64,000 nt of DNA from Paucilactobacillus hokkaidonensis JCM 18461 (GTDB taxonomy: Bacteria; Bacillota; Bacilli; Lactobacillales; Lactobacillaceae), in NCBI RefSeq assembly GCF_000829395.1, contig NZ_AP014680.1, forward strand, positions 1,302,001 to 1,366,000, in the 5' to 3' direction. Of the stretch, positions 1-9,954 are shown one piece after another. The notes under the pieces are model-generated. The model saw nothing but the letters and a program-made list of their open reading frames with translations, searched no databases and was not told the DNA's origin. A program made the position numbers and the translations under genes. Each line of letters starts with the position of its first letter. The stretch's first letter is position 1.

Positions 1-2
1 AA

Positions 3-1193
3 AACAACACTGGAAATCCAAATGATGTCACTAATAATGCCGATTACCGTTCACTCATGCTTCAATATTTTGGTGTTTCACGTTTTTTCAAAAACAGCGA
101 TAATGAATTTGAACCTGCTGGCTACGAAGATTCCGGTACAGCTACTAATTCGCAAGAACTCCTAACTGCTGACCAAACGATACCATTGATCTATCATTCA
201 GCTGGAACAATGAGTCAGCAACAATTTAATCGGCTAGATCCTAGCCAAAAAGAAGCTGCCTTGATCAATAATACGATCACTAAAAAAGCCAAGACAACTT
301 CGAACCAAACCTTGCTTAACCAGGTCATTAAAGTCCCATTTTCATATCTTAATGGTGACACTGTAACCAAGAAACATGTTTCGGTAACGATGCCGTCAAC
401 CAAGATTGATCCATTCATCACCATTGATTCAACCCAAAAAAATATTAAAGGCTATGAGCTGCATGCCCACATTAGTAACATTTCCTTTCACTCTGGCTCG
501 TTGAACCAACGATACCAAAATGCCACTAATAACTATATTCAAACACATAGTGAAGAAATGATGCTCAGTGGCCAAGATACCGATTTAAGATATAGTACTC
601 AACTATTCAAATTGAATTGGTTACGCAAAAATGCAACCAGTATAAGTGGTAATACCGGAACTTTCAGTATTCAATTAGGTTATGGTGAGACCACGAATGT
701 TTTTGAGCAAATGGGAAATGATAATTTATCATTTTACGATCCAAAAGCTTCAACAACGTTAAACTTGGGCACCGTTAAATCATCAGAAAACTTAGTTTCA
801 CTTTCACTACCTTCAAGTGGTAAATACGACTTTGATCTGACTTTGTGGGCAGTTCCAACTGGTTCTGCCGTTACCAAGGCAATTAATAAAAATACTCCTG
901 CCAAAAATATTCGTTTACAGAAAAATAGTGTGACTGCTGATTATCAAGCAAAACGATCTGGTATATTGGCAACCACAATTCCATATTCCACAGGCTGGCA
1001 TTTAAAGGGTTCAACTTCAAAATTACCACGTGTAAATGAAGCATTTGTTGGCATTCCAATAAAAAGTGGTCATAACCATCTTCAATTGGTTTACCAGACC
1101 CCACTATTAAAAGTTAGTTTTATAATCAGTACCGTTTGTTTTCTAAGTTTATTATGTTTGGCCCTATTCGAATTTCGACCTGTCAAAAAATAA
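3..1193 (+). CDS. YfhO-family membrane protein, C-terminal part
   Basis: The reading frame is open from the left edge, so the start lies outside the window and only about 397 residues are seen. What remains is a long polar, probably extracytoplasmic domain. It is followed near the C-terminus by the pattern YSTGWHLKG...AFVGIPIKSGHNHLQLVYQTP, then one hydrophobic segment (about 20 residues) and a short basic tail FRPVKK. This ending is typical of YfhO-type bacterial membrane proteins, large multi-pass proteins linked to glycosylation of cell-envelope polymers such as lipoteichoic acid. The multi-pass N-terminal half is not visible. A strong hairpin with a T-rich tail follows at 1351. The family call is from recognition of the C-terminal pattern only. 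Confidence 0.7.
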   Translation, partial: NNTGNPNDVTNNADYRSLMLQYFGVSRFFKNSDNEFEPAGYEDSGTATNSQELLTADQTIPLIYHSAGTMSQQQFNRLDPSQKEAALINNTITKKAKTTSNQTLLNQVIKVPFSYLNGDTVTKKHVSVTMPSTKIDPFITIDSTQKNIKGYELHAHISNISFHSGSLNQRYQNATNNYIQTHSEEMMLSGQDTDLRYSTQLFKLNWLRKNATSISGNTGTFSIQLGYGETTNVFEQMGNDNLSFYDPKASTTLNLGTVKSSENLVSLSLPSSGKYDFDLTLWAVPTGSAVTKAINKNTPAKNIRLQKNSVTADYQAKRSGILATTIPYSTGWHLKGSTSKLPRVNEAFVGIPIKSGHNHLQLVYQTPLLKVSFIISTVCFLSLLCLALFEFRPVKK

Positions 1194-1350
1194 ATCATAT
1201 TTTAACAAGTTAATCTTTGTTATGTGTTATCTAGGTATGTTAGGATTCTTATATAAACTATAATAATTTTAATTAAACCTAGAAAGTACCTAACTATGAT
1301 CTTTTTGCCAGTCAAATTGATTTCGCTAATAGAACGTAGTAGCTTAACTA

Positions 1351-1380
1351 GGTTTGGGATAATATCCCAAACCTTTTATT
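1351..1380 (+). terminator. Probable rho-independent terminator
   Basis: A perfect 10-bp inverted repeat (GGTTTGGGAT, 3-base loop, ATCCCAAACC) is followed by TTTTATTTTA. It sits about 160 bases after the YfhO-type gene and 19 bases before the next start codon. It could end readthrough from the left, or act as an attenuator in the leader of the following small gene. Confidence 0.6.
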
Positions 1381-1398
1381 TTATCTAAAGGAGGTTTT

Positions 1399-1776
1399 AT
1401 GATGACACCCTACAAAATATTTTTCAATAATCGGATTACCACTAATTCTGTTGTCGTAAGCTATAACGCGAGTACCCTATCAAATGAAGAAATTTTTAAT
1501 GGTCGCATCAAATTACAACTCAGCACTGCAAACGGCCGCTTTTTAAAATCTGGTAATGTGGCCTTACGTGCAATTGAAACAACGATGATGGGTATTGATA
1601 CGAACTATCGTCTAGTAGCAGTAACTTTCACAAAACCATCTCAAGCGACAATTCTCAGTATTCCAGACTATGATAGCTTTAACAAATATGTTTTTGATCA
1701 TGGCATGACCCACGGTGTTTTGATGGTAATGGATAAAAACAAAAAAAGAATTGGCGTTAAAATAATTGAAGTTTAA
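1399..1776 (+). CDS. Hypothetical protein, 125 aa
   Basis: The start follows an excellent ribosome site (AAAGGAGG, 6 bases before the ATG). The product is a soluble protein of 125 residues without signal peptide, membrane segment or cysteine. I do not recognise the family. The N-terminal half (about residues 5-60) has alternating polar and hydrophobic residues suggesting beta strands, and the C-terminus is lysine-rich followed by GVKIIEV. It is a single-gene unit, bounded by hairpins at 1351-1373 and 1802-1833. The strong ribosome site and bounded transcription unit support a real gene; the function is unknown. Confidence 0.7.
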   Translation: MMTPYKIFFNNRITTNSVVVSYNASTLSNEEIFNGRIKLQLSTANGRFLKSGNVALRAIETTMMGIDTNYRLVAVTFTKPSQATILSIPDYDSFNKYVFDHGMTHGVLMVMDKNKKRIGVKIIEV

Positions 1777-1801
1777 TCAGTGGATTGAATTATATAAATA
1801 A

Positions 1802-1840
1802 GGACTACGACACAAATTAGCTTGTCATAGTCCCCCCTTT
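1802..1840 (+). terminator. Terminator hairpin between convergent genes
   Basis: Arms GGACTACGACA (1802-1812) and TGTCATAGTCC (1823-1833) pair with one mismatch and are followed by CCCCTTT. It lies between the plus-strand 125-aa gene and the minus-strand DUF1801 gene and may serve the plus strand. Confidence 0.55.
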
Positions 1841-1853
1841 ATATACAATTATT

Positions 1854-2207
1854 TTAATTAGTCGTAACCTGTTGAATTCGATAAGCCACAATCACTCGAA
1901 TTAATTTAACTGGCAGCGGTTTATCGTAAGGAATCTTAATGGTCCCTTTTGACGTCTGATAATTTTTTAATTGGTCTTTAAAAGCCACTATAGGATCGGC
2001 CGTTGGGTAAAATCCCAGATGTGATTCAGTTGGTGCAAAATATACCAGCACATGTCCATTTTGCTCAATTGCAGGCATATTATAAGAAATCTTTTCGTTA
2101 GCTTCCGGTGCAGCATCCTGCAATAATTCTCGCATAATTTGGGCAACTTCACGTTGCATGGGAGCCAAGTCTGCCAAATATTCTGAAACGTGCTCATATT
2201 TTTTCAT
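1854..2207 (-). CDS. DUF1801 / YdhG-type iron-chaperone-like protein
   Basis: This 117-residue soluble protein has the DUF1801 pattern: an N-terminal helix region with APMQREVAQIMRELLQDAAPEANEKISYNMPAI, then FAPTESHLGFYPTADPI and a C-terminal KGTIKIPYDKPLPVKLIRVIVAYRI. In Bacillus the related YdhG has been described as a frataxin-like iron chaperone, but most family members are uncharacterised. The start ATG has a GC-rich ribosome site (AAGGCGGTGG). The gene stands alone, convergent with the 125-aa gene. The family call is good; a role in iron handling is inference from the family. Confidence 0.75.
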   Translation of the reverse strand: MKKYEHVSEYLADLAPMQREVAQIMRELLQDAAPEANEKISYNMPAIEQNGHVLVYFAPTESHLGFYPTADPIVAFKDQLKNYQTSKGTIKIPYDKPLPVKLIRVIVAYRIQQVTTN

Positions 2208-2290
2208 TTTACCACCGCCTTAAATATTATTTTTTTAATGTTATCATCTTTCACTTTGACCAAAAAAGGCCTGGAATTTACCGCGTCTTA

Positions 2291-2917
2291 TTATTGATTT
2301 GCAATATCATATGTTGTGTTGCCATCTTTAACAGTATACATGGCCTTTGAATTATCATCTGGTTGCATCATGCTAATAGAGTATCCACTGCCCAGTGCTG
2401 TTTTAAGCTGCTTAGAGGTCTTTTTAATACTCTTAGTTAAACTACCCCAGCCAGCATCATCTGCCTTAGCAGGAGTGCTAATAACATACTTCAACGCCTT
2501 TACTGTGTCAGTATCTGTTGGAACGATTTCATATGTTTTAGTCTTTGTATCGAAAGTAACCGAACCAAGTGTTTTATAATTTTTCTTTAGTTGCGTCAAC
2601 ACGTTTTGTTGTGCCGTAACAGCTGATTGTTCAGCCGTTTGTCCAGTTAAGCCATTATTATTTGGTTGTGAAAATGACGATGCTGATGAACTAGTTGTTT
2701 GGCTAGTAGTCTGACTGATACTCTGAGATGCAGCCTTTTGCGCCGTATCATTACCAGACCAAACTGGTAAATTCCAGACACCATAAATAGTTAGTCCTAA
2801 ACTAACAACAACCATAATAGTTGGCCACAACCAAGTACCATATTGTTGCCATGAATTAACTAAATAAAACGCACTTAAAATTAATACTAATCCTGCAATA
2901 ATTACCAAAAAAATCAT
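2291..2917 (-). CDS. Hypothetical membrane-anchored protein with Ser/Gln-rich linker
   Basis: This 208-residue protein has two N-terminal hydrophobic segments (about residues 2-22 and 30-50) joined by a short loop with aromatic residues. A low-complexity linker rich in Ser, Gln, Thr and Ala follows (about 58-105), then a polar C-terminal domain (about 106-208) with KNYKTLGSVTFDTKTKTYEIVPTDTDTVKAL. The layout suggests a small extracellular domain held on the membrane. It resembles short lactobacillar envelope proteins of unknown function; I cannot assign a family with certainty. It is divergent from the deoxyribosyltransferase gene. Confidence 0.7.
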   Translation of the reverse strand: MIFLVIIAGLVLILSAFYLVNSWQQYGTWLWPTIMVVVSLGLTIYGVWNLPVWSGNDTAQKAASQSISQTTSQTTSSSASSFSQPNNNGLTGQTAEQSAVTAQQNVLTQLKKNYKTLGSVTFDTKTKTYEIVPTDTDTVKALKYVISTPAKADDAGWGSLTKSIKKTSKQLKTALGSGYSISMMQPDDNSKAMYTVKDGNTTYDIANQ

Positions 2918-2953
2918 AATCTTACCTCTTTATTTTAACTTAATTATTTTCAT

Positions 2954-2982
2954 TGTGCCCATCTCAGATATTCGTTACAATG
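2954..2982 (+). promoter_or_regulatory. Candidate promoter of the deoxyribosyltransferase gene
   Basis: TTGTGC (2954-2959) and TACAAT (2977-2982) are separated by 17 bases and lie 32 bases before the start codon. Confidence 0.55.
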
Positions 2983-3013
2983 AAAATAACAACTATTATG
3001 AAGGAGTCTCACA

Positions 3014-3460
3014 ATGAAAAACATCTACTTAGCTGGACCATTTTTTAGCGAATCACAAATTGAACGAATTACAAAGGTTGAAAAAGCACTCAATGTAAAC
3101 ACCACTACTGGTGAAGTTTTCAGTCCCCGGTTGTCGGATGAAAACGATGATAGTATTAATGCTGGTTCACCGGAATGGTCCAAAGCCATTTTTACCAAAG
3201 ACGTTGCCGAAATCGATAACGCAGATGTCATCGTAGCAATCACTGATTTTGCCCACGAAAACGTTGATAGTGGCACAGCATTTGAAATTGGATATGCCTA
3301 TAATCTGAAACTACCAATTATTTTACTACAGGAAAATGACGAGCCATTAAATTTAATGATCAGCCAAGCAGGCCATTATTATACTAAATCAATTGCTGAA
3401 CTCGCCAATTATGATTTTAATAAGCTACCGGCTCAAGCATATACTGGCAAAGCATTTTAA
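3014..3460 (+). CDS. ntd: Nucleoside 2-deoxyribosyltransferase
   Basis: The enzyme exchanges the purine or pyrimidine base of a 2'-deoxynucleoside, a salvage reaction typical of lactobacilli. The 148-residue product matches the family in length. It has the N-terminal IYLAGPFF, the central region AEIDNADVIVAITDF, and the catalytic segment DSGTAFEIGYAY, where Glu91 aligns with the nucleophilic glutamate. The C-terminus, PAQAYTGKAF, resembles the end of the Lactobacillus leichmannii enzyme and supplies the aromatic end that completes the neighbouring active site in the hexamer. It has its own promoter and terminator. The ribosome site is AAGGAG. Its substrate class (purine only, or purine and pyrimidine) cannot be read reliably here. 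Confidence 0.88.
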   Translation: MKNIYLAGPFFSESQIERITKVEKALNVNTTTGEVFSPRLSDENDDSINAGSPEWSKAIFTKDVAEIDNADVIVAITDFAHENVDSGTAFEIGYAYNLKLPIILLQENDEPLNLMISQAGHYYTKSIAELANYDFNKLPAQAYTGKAF

Positions 3461-3472
3461 TAAAAATCAACT

Positions 3473-3502
3473 GATCGGGTGTTTACAGCTCGATCTTTTT
3501 TG
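3473..3502 (+). terminator. Terminator of ntd
   Basis: Arms GATCG (3473-3477) and CGATC (3491-3495) with additional partial pairing are followed by TTTTTT, just after the ntd stop codon. Confidence 0.65.
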
Positions 3503-3505
3503 TAT

Positions 3506-4024
3506 CTAATATTTGATTAAAGATAACATGTCGTAATCTTTAATTTTTTCGCGTCCTTTTAGTTCCGTTAATTCAATAATAAATGCTGTTCCAACAACAA
3601 TCCCGCCAAGCCGTTCAACCATTTCAATAGTTGCTGAAATGGTTCCACCGGTTGCCAATAAATCATCTGTGACCAATACTCGTTGGCCTGGCTTAATTGC
3701 TAATTTTTGGAGTTGCAATTCAGCGGTACCATATTCCAAATTATAAGTAGCACTGATTGTTTCATTAGGCAATTTGCCCTTTTTACGAGCCGGTGCAAAC
3801 CCGATACCTAATTGATATGCTACGGGACAGCCCACAATAAATCCGCGAGCCTCAGGTCCCACAATCATCTCGACGTTTTTTTCACGAGCATATTGGACAA
3901 TTTCGTTAGTTGCCTGCCGATAAGCCGTTCCATCTGCCATTAAAGGCGAAATATCCCGAAAAATAACTCCCTTTTCAGGATAATCTGGAATAGTTGCAAT
4001 ATAATCTTTTAATTCTAATGTCAT
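3506..4024 (-). CDS. apt: Adenine phosphoribosyltransferase
   Basis: Converts adenine and PRPP to AMP in purine salvage. The 172-residue product has the family's usual length and starts with [23 protein letters not shown], typical of Apt. GPEARGF is at about 56-62. The PRPP-binding loop [13 protein letters not shown] is at about 116-128. It lies 17 bases downstream of recJ, and this recJ-apt pairing is common in Firmicutes. The two are probably one transcript that begins further upstream with rnz and the SDR gene. Confidence 0.95.
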   Translation of the reverse strand: MTLELKDYIATIPDYPEKGVIFRDISPLMADGTAYRQATNEIVQYAREKNVEMIVGPEARGFIVGCPVAYQLGIGFAPARKKGKLPNETISATYNLEYGTAELQLQKLAIKPGQRVLVTDDLLATGGTISATIEMVERLGGIVVGTAFIIELTELKGREKIKDYDMLSLIKY

Positions 4025-4041
4025 TTTTAATTGACTCCCCT

Positions 4042-6363
4042 TTAATCGGCACTTAAACTATCAATCAACCAGCTTCTCATTGTTGTCGAGTCACTATAGA
4101 TTAATGTCTTTTCAGTTGTCATCATCTGTTGCCGTTGCTGATAAATTTTAGTTGTTTCCAAATCAGCGGCCGGTGGATTGACGACTCCATTTAAAATACC
4201 ATGGTCTATTTTAACAAATCCCACCTCAGAAAACACCTGTATCATAAAAATCAGTTGATCACGATCAATTTTTAAATACTTAACCAATAAATCAAACTGA
4301 TCATGCACATTGATATTTTGGTGCGTTTGAGTAAATTTATATAAGGTAGCAAAATCTTTTCTACCTGGCATCCCACTCAAATATGTGCTATGAGCTTGAT
4401 ACAGCAACATTTTAATTACAGATGGTTGCCCGGACATTTTAAAAATATTTAAGAAATCATCCAGTGTCGGCGGGCAATCTACAATTGTAACAGTTTGGTC
4501 AACTAATTCATTTGCTTGCAATTCATCTGCTAATAAAATTCGTTTTGTTGCCGTATACTTACCCAACTTTTTAGCCAATTGGTGATCAAAGAATAAGTAA
4601 AGATCATCAGCTTCAAATAAATGCCCCGCTAAGTTGTTTGTCCGGCAATCTACAATTTGCATTCCGGCCATCTTAAAATCTTTTACCATTAGTTGAATGC
4701 TATGATTACCACGCCATTCATTTTCATCTAAGGTTCCAACCACTGCCAGACTCGTGTCACCTGCATTTAATTGTTCAGCAGCACCACCTTGATTAAAAGC
4801 AATCGCAGTTAACGCCTGGCCCTGTCCGGCCAATTGAAATTTCAAATGTGCGTTGGTCTTACCCATCGTTTTCACATTTTGGATTTGATCTGACTTAATT
4901 TCAAACGTTGGCCGTAAGTTATTGGCACCAAATGGCGCCAACTGTTCAATTTGATGAAATAACTCCAAATTAGCTTCTTCAACTGGTATCTGGGCCGTAA
5001 TCTGTAAGACTTGTTTGTCGTGGGTACTTAGTTGTTGCTGTTTTGCTGCTGTCTCCAGTTGATCTTTGAGCGCTTCAATGTTATCCACCGGAACAGTCAA
5101 ACCAACAGCCATCTTGTGACCACCAAAAGCTGCAGTCAATGCACGCTTTTGATCAATAGCGGTAAACAGGTCAAAAGCTTCAATACTTCTCCCAGATCCT
5201 TTAGCAAGTCCACTCTCAGCATTTATATTTAACGCTAAGGTTGGCTTACCAGTTTGTTCAACCAATCTACTAGCAACAATTCCCAAGACACCTTCGTGCC
5301 AATTCTGACCGGCTACAACTAAAGTTTGTCGATTTAGATTATCCTCATCTGCCGCTTGTTCAAGCGCCTCTTGCGTGATATCAGCCACTAACTTCTGGCG
5401 GTCATTATTTTTTTGTTCCACTTGTTTAGCTAAATCAATTGCCACTTCATCATCCAAAGTGGTCAATAGCTCCACTCCTGGATTAGCATCGCCCATTCGG
5501 CCCAATGCATTTAACCGGGGTGCAATACCAAAACCAATGTTTGTTTCATTTAATTCGGTTTCATTTAAGCCAGCCGCTTTAGTTAATTCGTGCAGCCCAG
5601 CACGGCTTCCCGTTCTCAATTGCTGCAACCCAGCACTAATTAAAATCCGGTTTTCACCAGTTACCGACACCAAATCAGCAACTTCACCAATGGCGACTAA
5701 ATCCAATAGTTCAACTGGCAATTCATCCAGTAGTGCCCAGGCGACTTTAAACGCCACCCCAACACCAGATAAATCACCAAATGGATAATCTGTACCAGGA
5801 TAACGTGGATGGACAATTGCATATGCCGCTGGTAATTCTTGTGGTAGTTCATGATGATCAGTCACAACTACATCAATGTTACGTTCATTTGCAGCCGCAA
5901 TGGCTGTGTTCCCTGAAACACCATTATCAACGGTCACAATTAGCTGCGTTCCGGCATCAATTAACCGATTGAATGCATCCGTATTGGGTCCATAACCATC
6001 TGAAAATCGATTTGGAACATAATAATTAGCATTCGCTCCCACAGTTAAAAGGGCCTCGTACATCACAGCCGTACTGGTAATTCCATCAGCATCATAATCA
6101 CCATAAACCGTAATTAAATCGCCACTTTCAACTGCTGTTTGAATTCTTTCAACTGCTTTTTTCATATCATGGAGCAAAAAAGGATCGTTCGCATCCTCTA
6201 ATTTAGGATGCAAAAAACGATCTACCTGTTCACTTGAATCATATCCACGACTTATTAATATTTGAGCTACCACTGGTGCTAAATCAAATTCTTGTGCTAA
6301 CTGAGTAGCTAACTTTGAATCATCAGTATCTGCTAGTTGCCATTGATAATGCGACTGTATCAA
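4042..6363 (-). CDS. recJ: Single-stranded-DNA-specific exonuclease RecJ
   Basis: A 5'-3' exonuclease acting on single-stranded DNA in recombination and mismatch or base-excision repair. Numbered from the TTG start chosen here (773 residues): DHH phosphoesterase motifs YGDYDADG (about 87-94), VTVDNG and VVTDHHELP (DHH about 169-171), VHPR, then the DHHA1 part with GSGRS (about 389-393) and [12 protein letters not shown] (GGH about 414-416). A long C-terminal region follows, including the OB-like and RecJ-C parts. The start was chosen because TTG at 6361-6363 has GGAG six bases upstream. The ATG at 6376-6378, five codons earlier, has no ribosome site. Downstream is apt. Confidence 0.93.
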   Translation of the reverse strand: MIQSHYQWQLADTDDSKLATQLAQEFDLAPVVAQILISRGYDSSEQVDRFLHPKLEDANDPFLLHDMKKAVERIQTAVESGDLITVYGDYDADGITSTAVMYEALLTVGANANYYVPNRFSDGYGPNTDAFNRLIDAGTQLIVTVDNGVSGNTAIAAANERNIDVVVTDHHELPQELPAAYAIVHPRYPGTDYPFGDLSGVGVAFKVAWALLDELPVELLDLVAIGEVADLVSVTGENRILISAGLQQLRTGSRAGLHELTKAAGLNETELNETNIGFGIAPRLNALGRMGDANPGVELLTTLDDEVAIDLAKQVEQKNNDRQKLVADITQEALEQAADEDNLNRQTLVVAGQNWHEGVLGIVASRLVEQTGKPTLALNINAESGLAKGSGRSIEAFDLFTAIDQKRALTAAFGGHKMAVGLTVPVDNIEALKDQLETAAKQQQLSTHDKQVLQITAQIPVEEANLELFHQIEQLAPFGANNLRPTFEIKSDQIQNVKTMGKTNAHLKFQLAGQGQALTAIAFNQGGAAEQLNAGDTSLAVVGTLDENEWRGNHSIQLMVKDFKMAGMQIVDCRTNNLAGHLFEADDLYLFFDHQLAKKLGKYTATKRILLADELQANELVDQTVTIVDCPPTLDDFLNIFKMSGQPSVIKMLLYQAHSTYLSGMPGRKDFATLYKFTQTHQNINVHDQFDLLVKYLKIDRDQLIFMIQVFSEVGFVKIDHGILNGVVNPPAADLETTKIYQQRQQMMTTEKTLIYSDSTTMRSWLIDSLSAD

Positions 6364-6417
6364 TACAAACTCCACCATTTCTGTTATATGTATGCCACAA
6401 ATTGTGGCTAAACAATA

Positions 6418-7233
6418 CTACTTAAACGCAAAAAACTTTTTAATTACCCAATCACCAATTCCAGGGAATAACTGATATCCAATTGAAACCGCAGAAAAGA
6501 ATCTTGGAATATTGATCTCTCGAACCGGGTAACCAACACTATTCCAAATTCGACGAGCAATGACGGCTGGATGTAGGACAATTGCGCTTGGTAAATGAGA
6601 AATATAGTTCCCTTTTGGATCTGCTTTATCAAAAAAGTGAGTATCGACCGGGCCTGGATTAACTGTTATAACTTGAATACCATAGTCATACAGTTCCATT
6701 CGTAACACATTATCATAATTGATTACACCGGCCTTAGTTGCAGAGTACACACCACTGTTTGGTGTCGGAATCTTACCAGCAATTGACCCAATATTAATAA
6801 TCACACCGCGTCCCTTAGACATCATCTGCTTAGCAGTACAACGACTAATGTACATTAGTGCTAGTAAATTCACGCGGACCATTTTATCCATCGTTGGCAA
6901 GGTTTCTTTAACATCTGCCTGCATGTCACCAAAACCAGCAGCATTAACGAGAATATCAACACTCCCCACTTCGTGATTAATGGTTTCTAACACATCATCA
7001 ATTTGATCTGGGTCAGCCACATCTAATTGATATGCAAATGCTGGTCGACCTGACAAAATTAAACAACGCTTAGCAACCAACTCTAGTTGATCTAAGTGAC
7101 GCGCACAGACAACCACGATGGCACCACGTTTAGCAGCCTCATATGCCGTTGCCTCCCCAATACCACTAGATCCACCAGTAATCAGCACAATTTTATTTTT
7201 TAAAACTCGTAATTCTCGTAACCGTTTTTGCAC
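6418..7233 (-). CDS. Short-chain dehydrogenase/reductase, YqjQ-like
   Basis: An NAD(P)-dependent oxidoreductase of the classical SDR fold. It shows the Rossmann motif TGGSSGIG near the N-terminus, the NAAG motif (VNAAGFG), the catalytic Ser (INIGSIAG) and YSATK (Tyr and Lys), followed by VNPGPVDT. The C-terminal FPGIGDWVIKKFFAFK is hydrophobic and basic and may associate with the membrane. The start is GTG at 7233: AAGGAG lies 10 bases upstream, overlapping the stop codon of rnz. A longer frame reaching into rnz has no such site. The position after rnz, as in other Firmicutes, suggests co-transcription. The substrate is unknown. Confidence 0.85.
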   Translation of the reverse strand: MQKRLRELRVLKNKIVLITGGSSGIGEATAYEAAKRGAIVVVCARHLDQLELVAKRCLILSGRPAFAYQLDVADPDQIDDVLETINHEVGSVDILVNAAGFGDMQADVKETLPTMDKMVRVNLLALMYISRCTAKQMMSKGRGVIINIGSIAGKIPTPNSGVYSATKAGVINYDNVLRMELYDYGIQVITVNPGPVDTHFFDKADPKGNYISHLPSAIVLHPAVIARRIWNSVGYPVREINIPRFFSAVSIGYQLFPGIGDWVIKKFFAFK

Positions 7234-7246
7234 TAGTTGCCACTCC

Positions 7247-8188
7247 TTAATCTGTTTTAGAACTACCAAATGGTACTTCAAATACATCTAAATCATTAAC
7301 CACTCGTGTATTTTCAAAAATATCACGTGCTTGATAAGCCAACTCATTGGCCAATTTACCAGTATACCGAGCAGAAATATGCGTCAATAATAACCGTTTA
7401 GCATGTGCTTTTTTGGCTATTTGAGCTGCCTGAATGCTAGTCGAATGGTAATAGTTATGTGCCATTTTACCCTCACCCTTAGCAAAAGTACTTTCATGAA
7501 CCAAGACATCGGCATCCTTTGCCAACACAGCACTAGCATCTGTTTTACGGGTATCACCTAAAATAGTGACAATTCTGCCTGGCTGCGCAGCACCAATAAA
7601 GTCTTTGCCATCTAGCACCCGTCCATCAGGTAATTTAACCGTTTTTCCAGCCTTTAATTGCCCATATAACGGCCCAGATGGAACATTGAGTGCTCGTAAT
7701 TTTTCTACTTGTAATTCACCCGGATGATCGCGTTCAACCACTCGATAACCAAAGCATTCAATCTTGTGATCCAATTTTTCACAGCTTACTTGGAACGTAT
7801 CATCCTCAAAGATCACACCAGCGTCAGTTAATTCTACAAATTTAATTGGATACCCCAATTTGGTTTCACTGACACGCAAACTTGTTTTAACAAAATCAGC
7901 AACGCCTCGAGGCCCATAAATAGTTAACGCCCCTTCACCACTTTGAAATGATCGTGAGCTCAACAATCCAGGTAACCCAAAGATATGATCCCCATGTAAA
8001 TGAGTAATAAATATTTTTTCGATTTTTCGCGGACGAATTGTTGTTCGTAAAATTTGGTGTTGAGTTGCTTCACCAACATCAAACAGCCAGATAGCATTTC
8101 GTTCTTCCAGTAAGCGCAGTGCGATACTGGTAACATTTCTTTGTTTACTTGGTGAACCAGCACCGGTACCCAAAAATTCAATTTGCAT
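7247..8188 (-). CDS. rnz: Ribonuclease Z (tRNA 3' endonuclease)
   Basis: Removes 3' trailers of tRNA precursors that lack an encoded CCA. The 313-residue product is a metallo-beta-lactamase-fold protein. The zinc-binding motif [14 protein letters not shown] has its HxHxDH at residues 63-68. Further ligands are His141 ([11 protein letters not shown]), Asp212 (ILGDTRKT) and His270 ([10 protein letters not shown]). HEST is at 231-234. The length matches the short, dimeric RNase Z form. The start ATG has a weak AAGGGA site. It heads the rnz-SDR-recJ-apt cluster on the minus strand. Confidence 0.95.
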   Translation of the reverse strand: MQIEFLGTGAGSPSKQRNVTSIALRLLEERNAIWLFDVGEATQHQILRTTIRPRKIEKIFITHLHGDHIFGLPGLLSSRSFQSGEGALTIYGPRGVADFVKTSLRVSETKLGYPIKFVELTDAGVIFEDDTFQVSCEKLDHKIECFGYRVVERDHPGELQVEKLRALNVPSGPLYGQLKAGKTVKLPDGRVLDGKDFIGAAQPGRIVTILGDTRKTDASAVLAKDADVLVHESTFAKGEGKMAHNYYHSTSIQAAQIAKKAHAKRLLLTHISARYTGKLANELAYQARDIFENTRVVNDLDVFEVPFGSSKTD

Positions 8189-8217
8189 TATTTCATGATC
8201 CCTTACTCACAATTCAA

Positions 8218-8246
8218 TTGTGTCATTTAAATTAAATCATTATAAT
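8218..8246 (+). promoter_or_regulatory. Candidate promoter for the 92-aa gene
   Basis: TTGTGT (8218-8223) and TATAAT (8241-8246) have a 17-base spacer. The next plus-strand start codon is at 8297. Confidence 0.55.
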
Positions 8247-8296
8247 TAGTTTATCATACATACCCAGTTGTCAATTCATATCAAAAGGAGATTCTC

Positions 8297-8575
8297 ATGC
8301 AATTAACAGACTTTAACCTATCTACTAGTGAACTTCGAGGTCAATTGCTAATGCAAGTTGAAACCAAGTCCAGTCGTTTTGACATTTCAGAAATTATCAT
8401 TGTAAGCACTGATAAGTTGATTTTAACGGCTAATTCCAATTTACCGATATTAACCCTCGATCAATTTAGAGCCCGTTGCCGCCAGGTAAATCCCCATTCA
8501 TCATTGTTCTATCAAACAACAACTAAGCCGTTATTTGGTTACCAACTCAAGGATCAGTATATTTTACTGGGTTAA
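8297..8575 (+). CDS. Hypothetical protein, 92 aa
   Basis: A small soluble protein with one cysteine and no signal or membrane segment, read from the strand opposite to all its neighbours. It starts with a good ribosome site (AAAGGAG, 7 bases before ATG) and has its own candidate promoter. Visible features are an N-terminal DFNLSTSELRGQLLMQVETKSSRFDISEIIIVST and a C-terminal FGYQLKDQYILLG, suggesting an alpha/beta fold. I do not recognise the family. It lies between rnz and obg, convergent with obg; the two stop codons are about 10 bases apart and no clear terminator is seen between them. Confidence 0.7.
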   Translation: MQLTDFNLSTSELRGQLLMQVETKSSRFDISEIIIVSTDKLILTANSNLPILTLDQFRARCRQVNPHSSLFYQTTTKPLFGYQLKDQYILLG

Positions 8576-8584
8576 AAAGTACTT

Positions 8585-9886
8585 TTATTCTACGAAGTCA
8601 AACGTAAACTTCTCGATTTGAACTGTATCACCACTCTTAGCACCTTTTTCCCGTAATGCGTCGTCAACACCCATACCACGTAATTGGCGAGCAAAACGCA
8701 TCTGACTTTCTTCATGCAACATGTCAGTCATTTCAAATAATCTCAATAACTTATCACCAGTTAAAATCCAAACACCATACTCATCTTGATTAATCTCAAA
8801 TGCTGGTTTATCGTCCTCAAATTTGTAAACACTCGTTTCATCAACTGGCACATCATCATTCATCAAGAATGCTGGTGTTTCATCGAGTAATTTAGCCGTA
8901 TATTGAAGTAACGGCGTTAATCCTTGATGTGTGATTGCTGAAATTGGATAGATTTCAGGAACCTCTGCTAGTGTTTTATCTTGTTGCAATTGTTCTTTAA
9001 ACTTATCCAAATTGTCAGCTGCATTAGGCAGATCCATTTTGGTAGCCACAAGTACTTGCGGTCGTTTTAATAGCTCCGGATCATAACTTTCCAGCTCATG
9101 ATTAATAGCATCAAACCTAGTAATAGCTTGGTTTTCATCTTCACTACTCATATCAACTACATGCAATAAAACCCGTGTCCGCTCAATATGACGCAAAAAT
9201 TGTAAGCCTAAACCAACGCCCTTTGATGCTCCAGCAATTAAACCCGGTAAATCGGCCATCGCAAAATCACGGCCATCATCTAATTTAACCATTCCTAAAT
9301 TAGGAACCAGTGTGGTAAATTCATATTCCGCAATTTTAGGTTTTGCTCCTGTTACAACTGATAAAAGGGTTGATTTACCAACCGATGGGAATCCAACTAA
9401 CCCAACATCTGCTAACATTTTTAGTTCTAACTCAATGTCCATTGTCTGACCAGGTTCACCATTTTCAGCCATTTCAGGTGCTGGATTTCTAGGAGTCGCA
9501 AAATGAATATTGCCACGACCGCCACGACCACCTTTGGCAACTACTAATTCGTCCCCTTGTTCAACTAAATCACCTAAAACATAACCAGTTTCAGTTTCTT
9601 TAACCGTAGTTCCCTGAGGCACTGAAATAATAGTGTCTTGTGCTCCACGACCAGTCATTTGCTTGATCATGCCTTTACCACCATTATCAGCTTTAAAAAT
9701 TCGATGATAGCGAAAATCCATTAGTGTGCGCAACCCCTCATCAACTCTGAGAATGATGCTTCCACCACGACCGCCGTCGCCACCAGCAGGGCCGCCATTA
9801 GGGACATACTTTTCCCGTCTAAAGGCAACCATCCCGTCGCCACCCTTGCCAGCATGTACTTGAATTTTTATTTGATCTACAAACAT
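8585..9886 (-). CDS. obg: GTPase Obg (CgtA)
   Basis: Essential GTPase associated with late 50S ribosome assembly and stress control. The 433-residue protein has the three Obg parts in order. The glycine-rich Obg fold (1-158) has GGDGGRGG and KGGRGGRGN. The G domain (from 159) has G1 GFPSVGKST at 165-173, the DLPG switch and ATKMDLP. The C-terminal OCT domain (about 355-433) is present, with [19 protein letters not shown]. It is a complete, typical-length member. It lies downstream of uvrC with 68 bases between them, so shared transcription is possible. Confidence 0.97.
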   Translation of the reverse strand: MFVDQIKIQVHAGKGGDGMVAFRREKYVPNGGPAGGDGGRGGSIILRVDEGLRTLMDFRYHRIFKADNGGKGMIKQMTGRGAQDTIISVPQGTTVKETETGYVLGDLVEQGDELVVAKGGRGGRGNIHFATPRNPAPEMAENGEPGQTMDIELELKMLADVGLVGFPSVGKSTLLSVVTGAKPKIAEYEFTTLVPNLGMVKLDDGRDFAMADLPGLIAGASKGVGLGLQFLRHIERTRVLLHVVDMSSEDENQAITRFDAINHELESYDPELLKRPQVLVATKMDLPNAADNLDKFKEQLQQDKTLAEVPEIYPISAITHQGLTPLLQYTAKLLDETPAFLMNDDVPVDETSVYKFEDDKPAFEINQDEYGVWILTGDKLLRLFEMTDMLHEESQMRFARQLRGMGVDDALREKGAKSGDTVQIEKFTFDFVE

Positions 9887-9954
9887 AATTTATTTTCTCC
9901 GTTTTTAAGTGTCATAAAGGTCCATTATAGGCGAAATAACGTCAGACGTCAAAG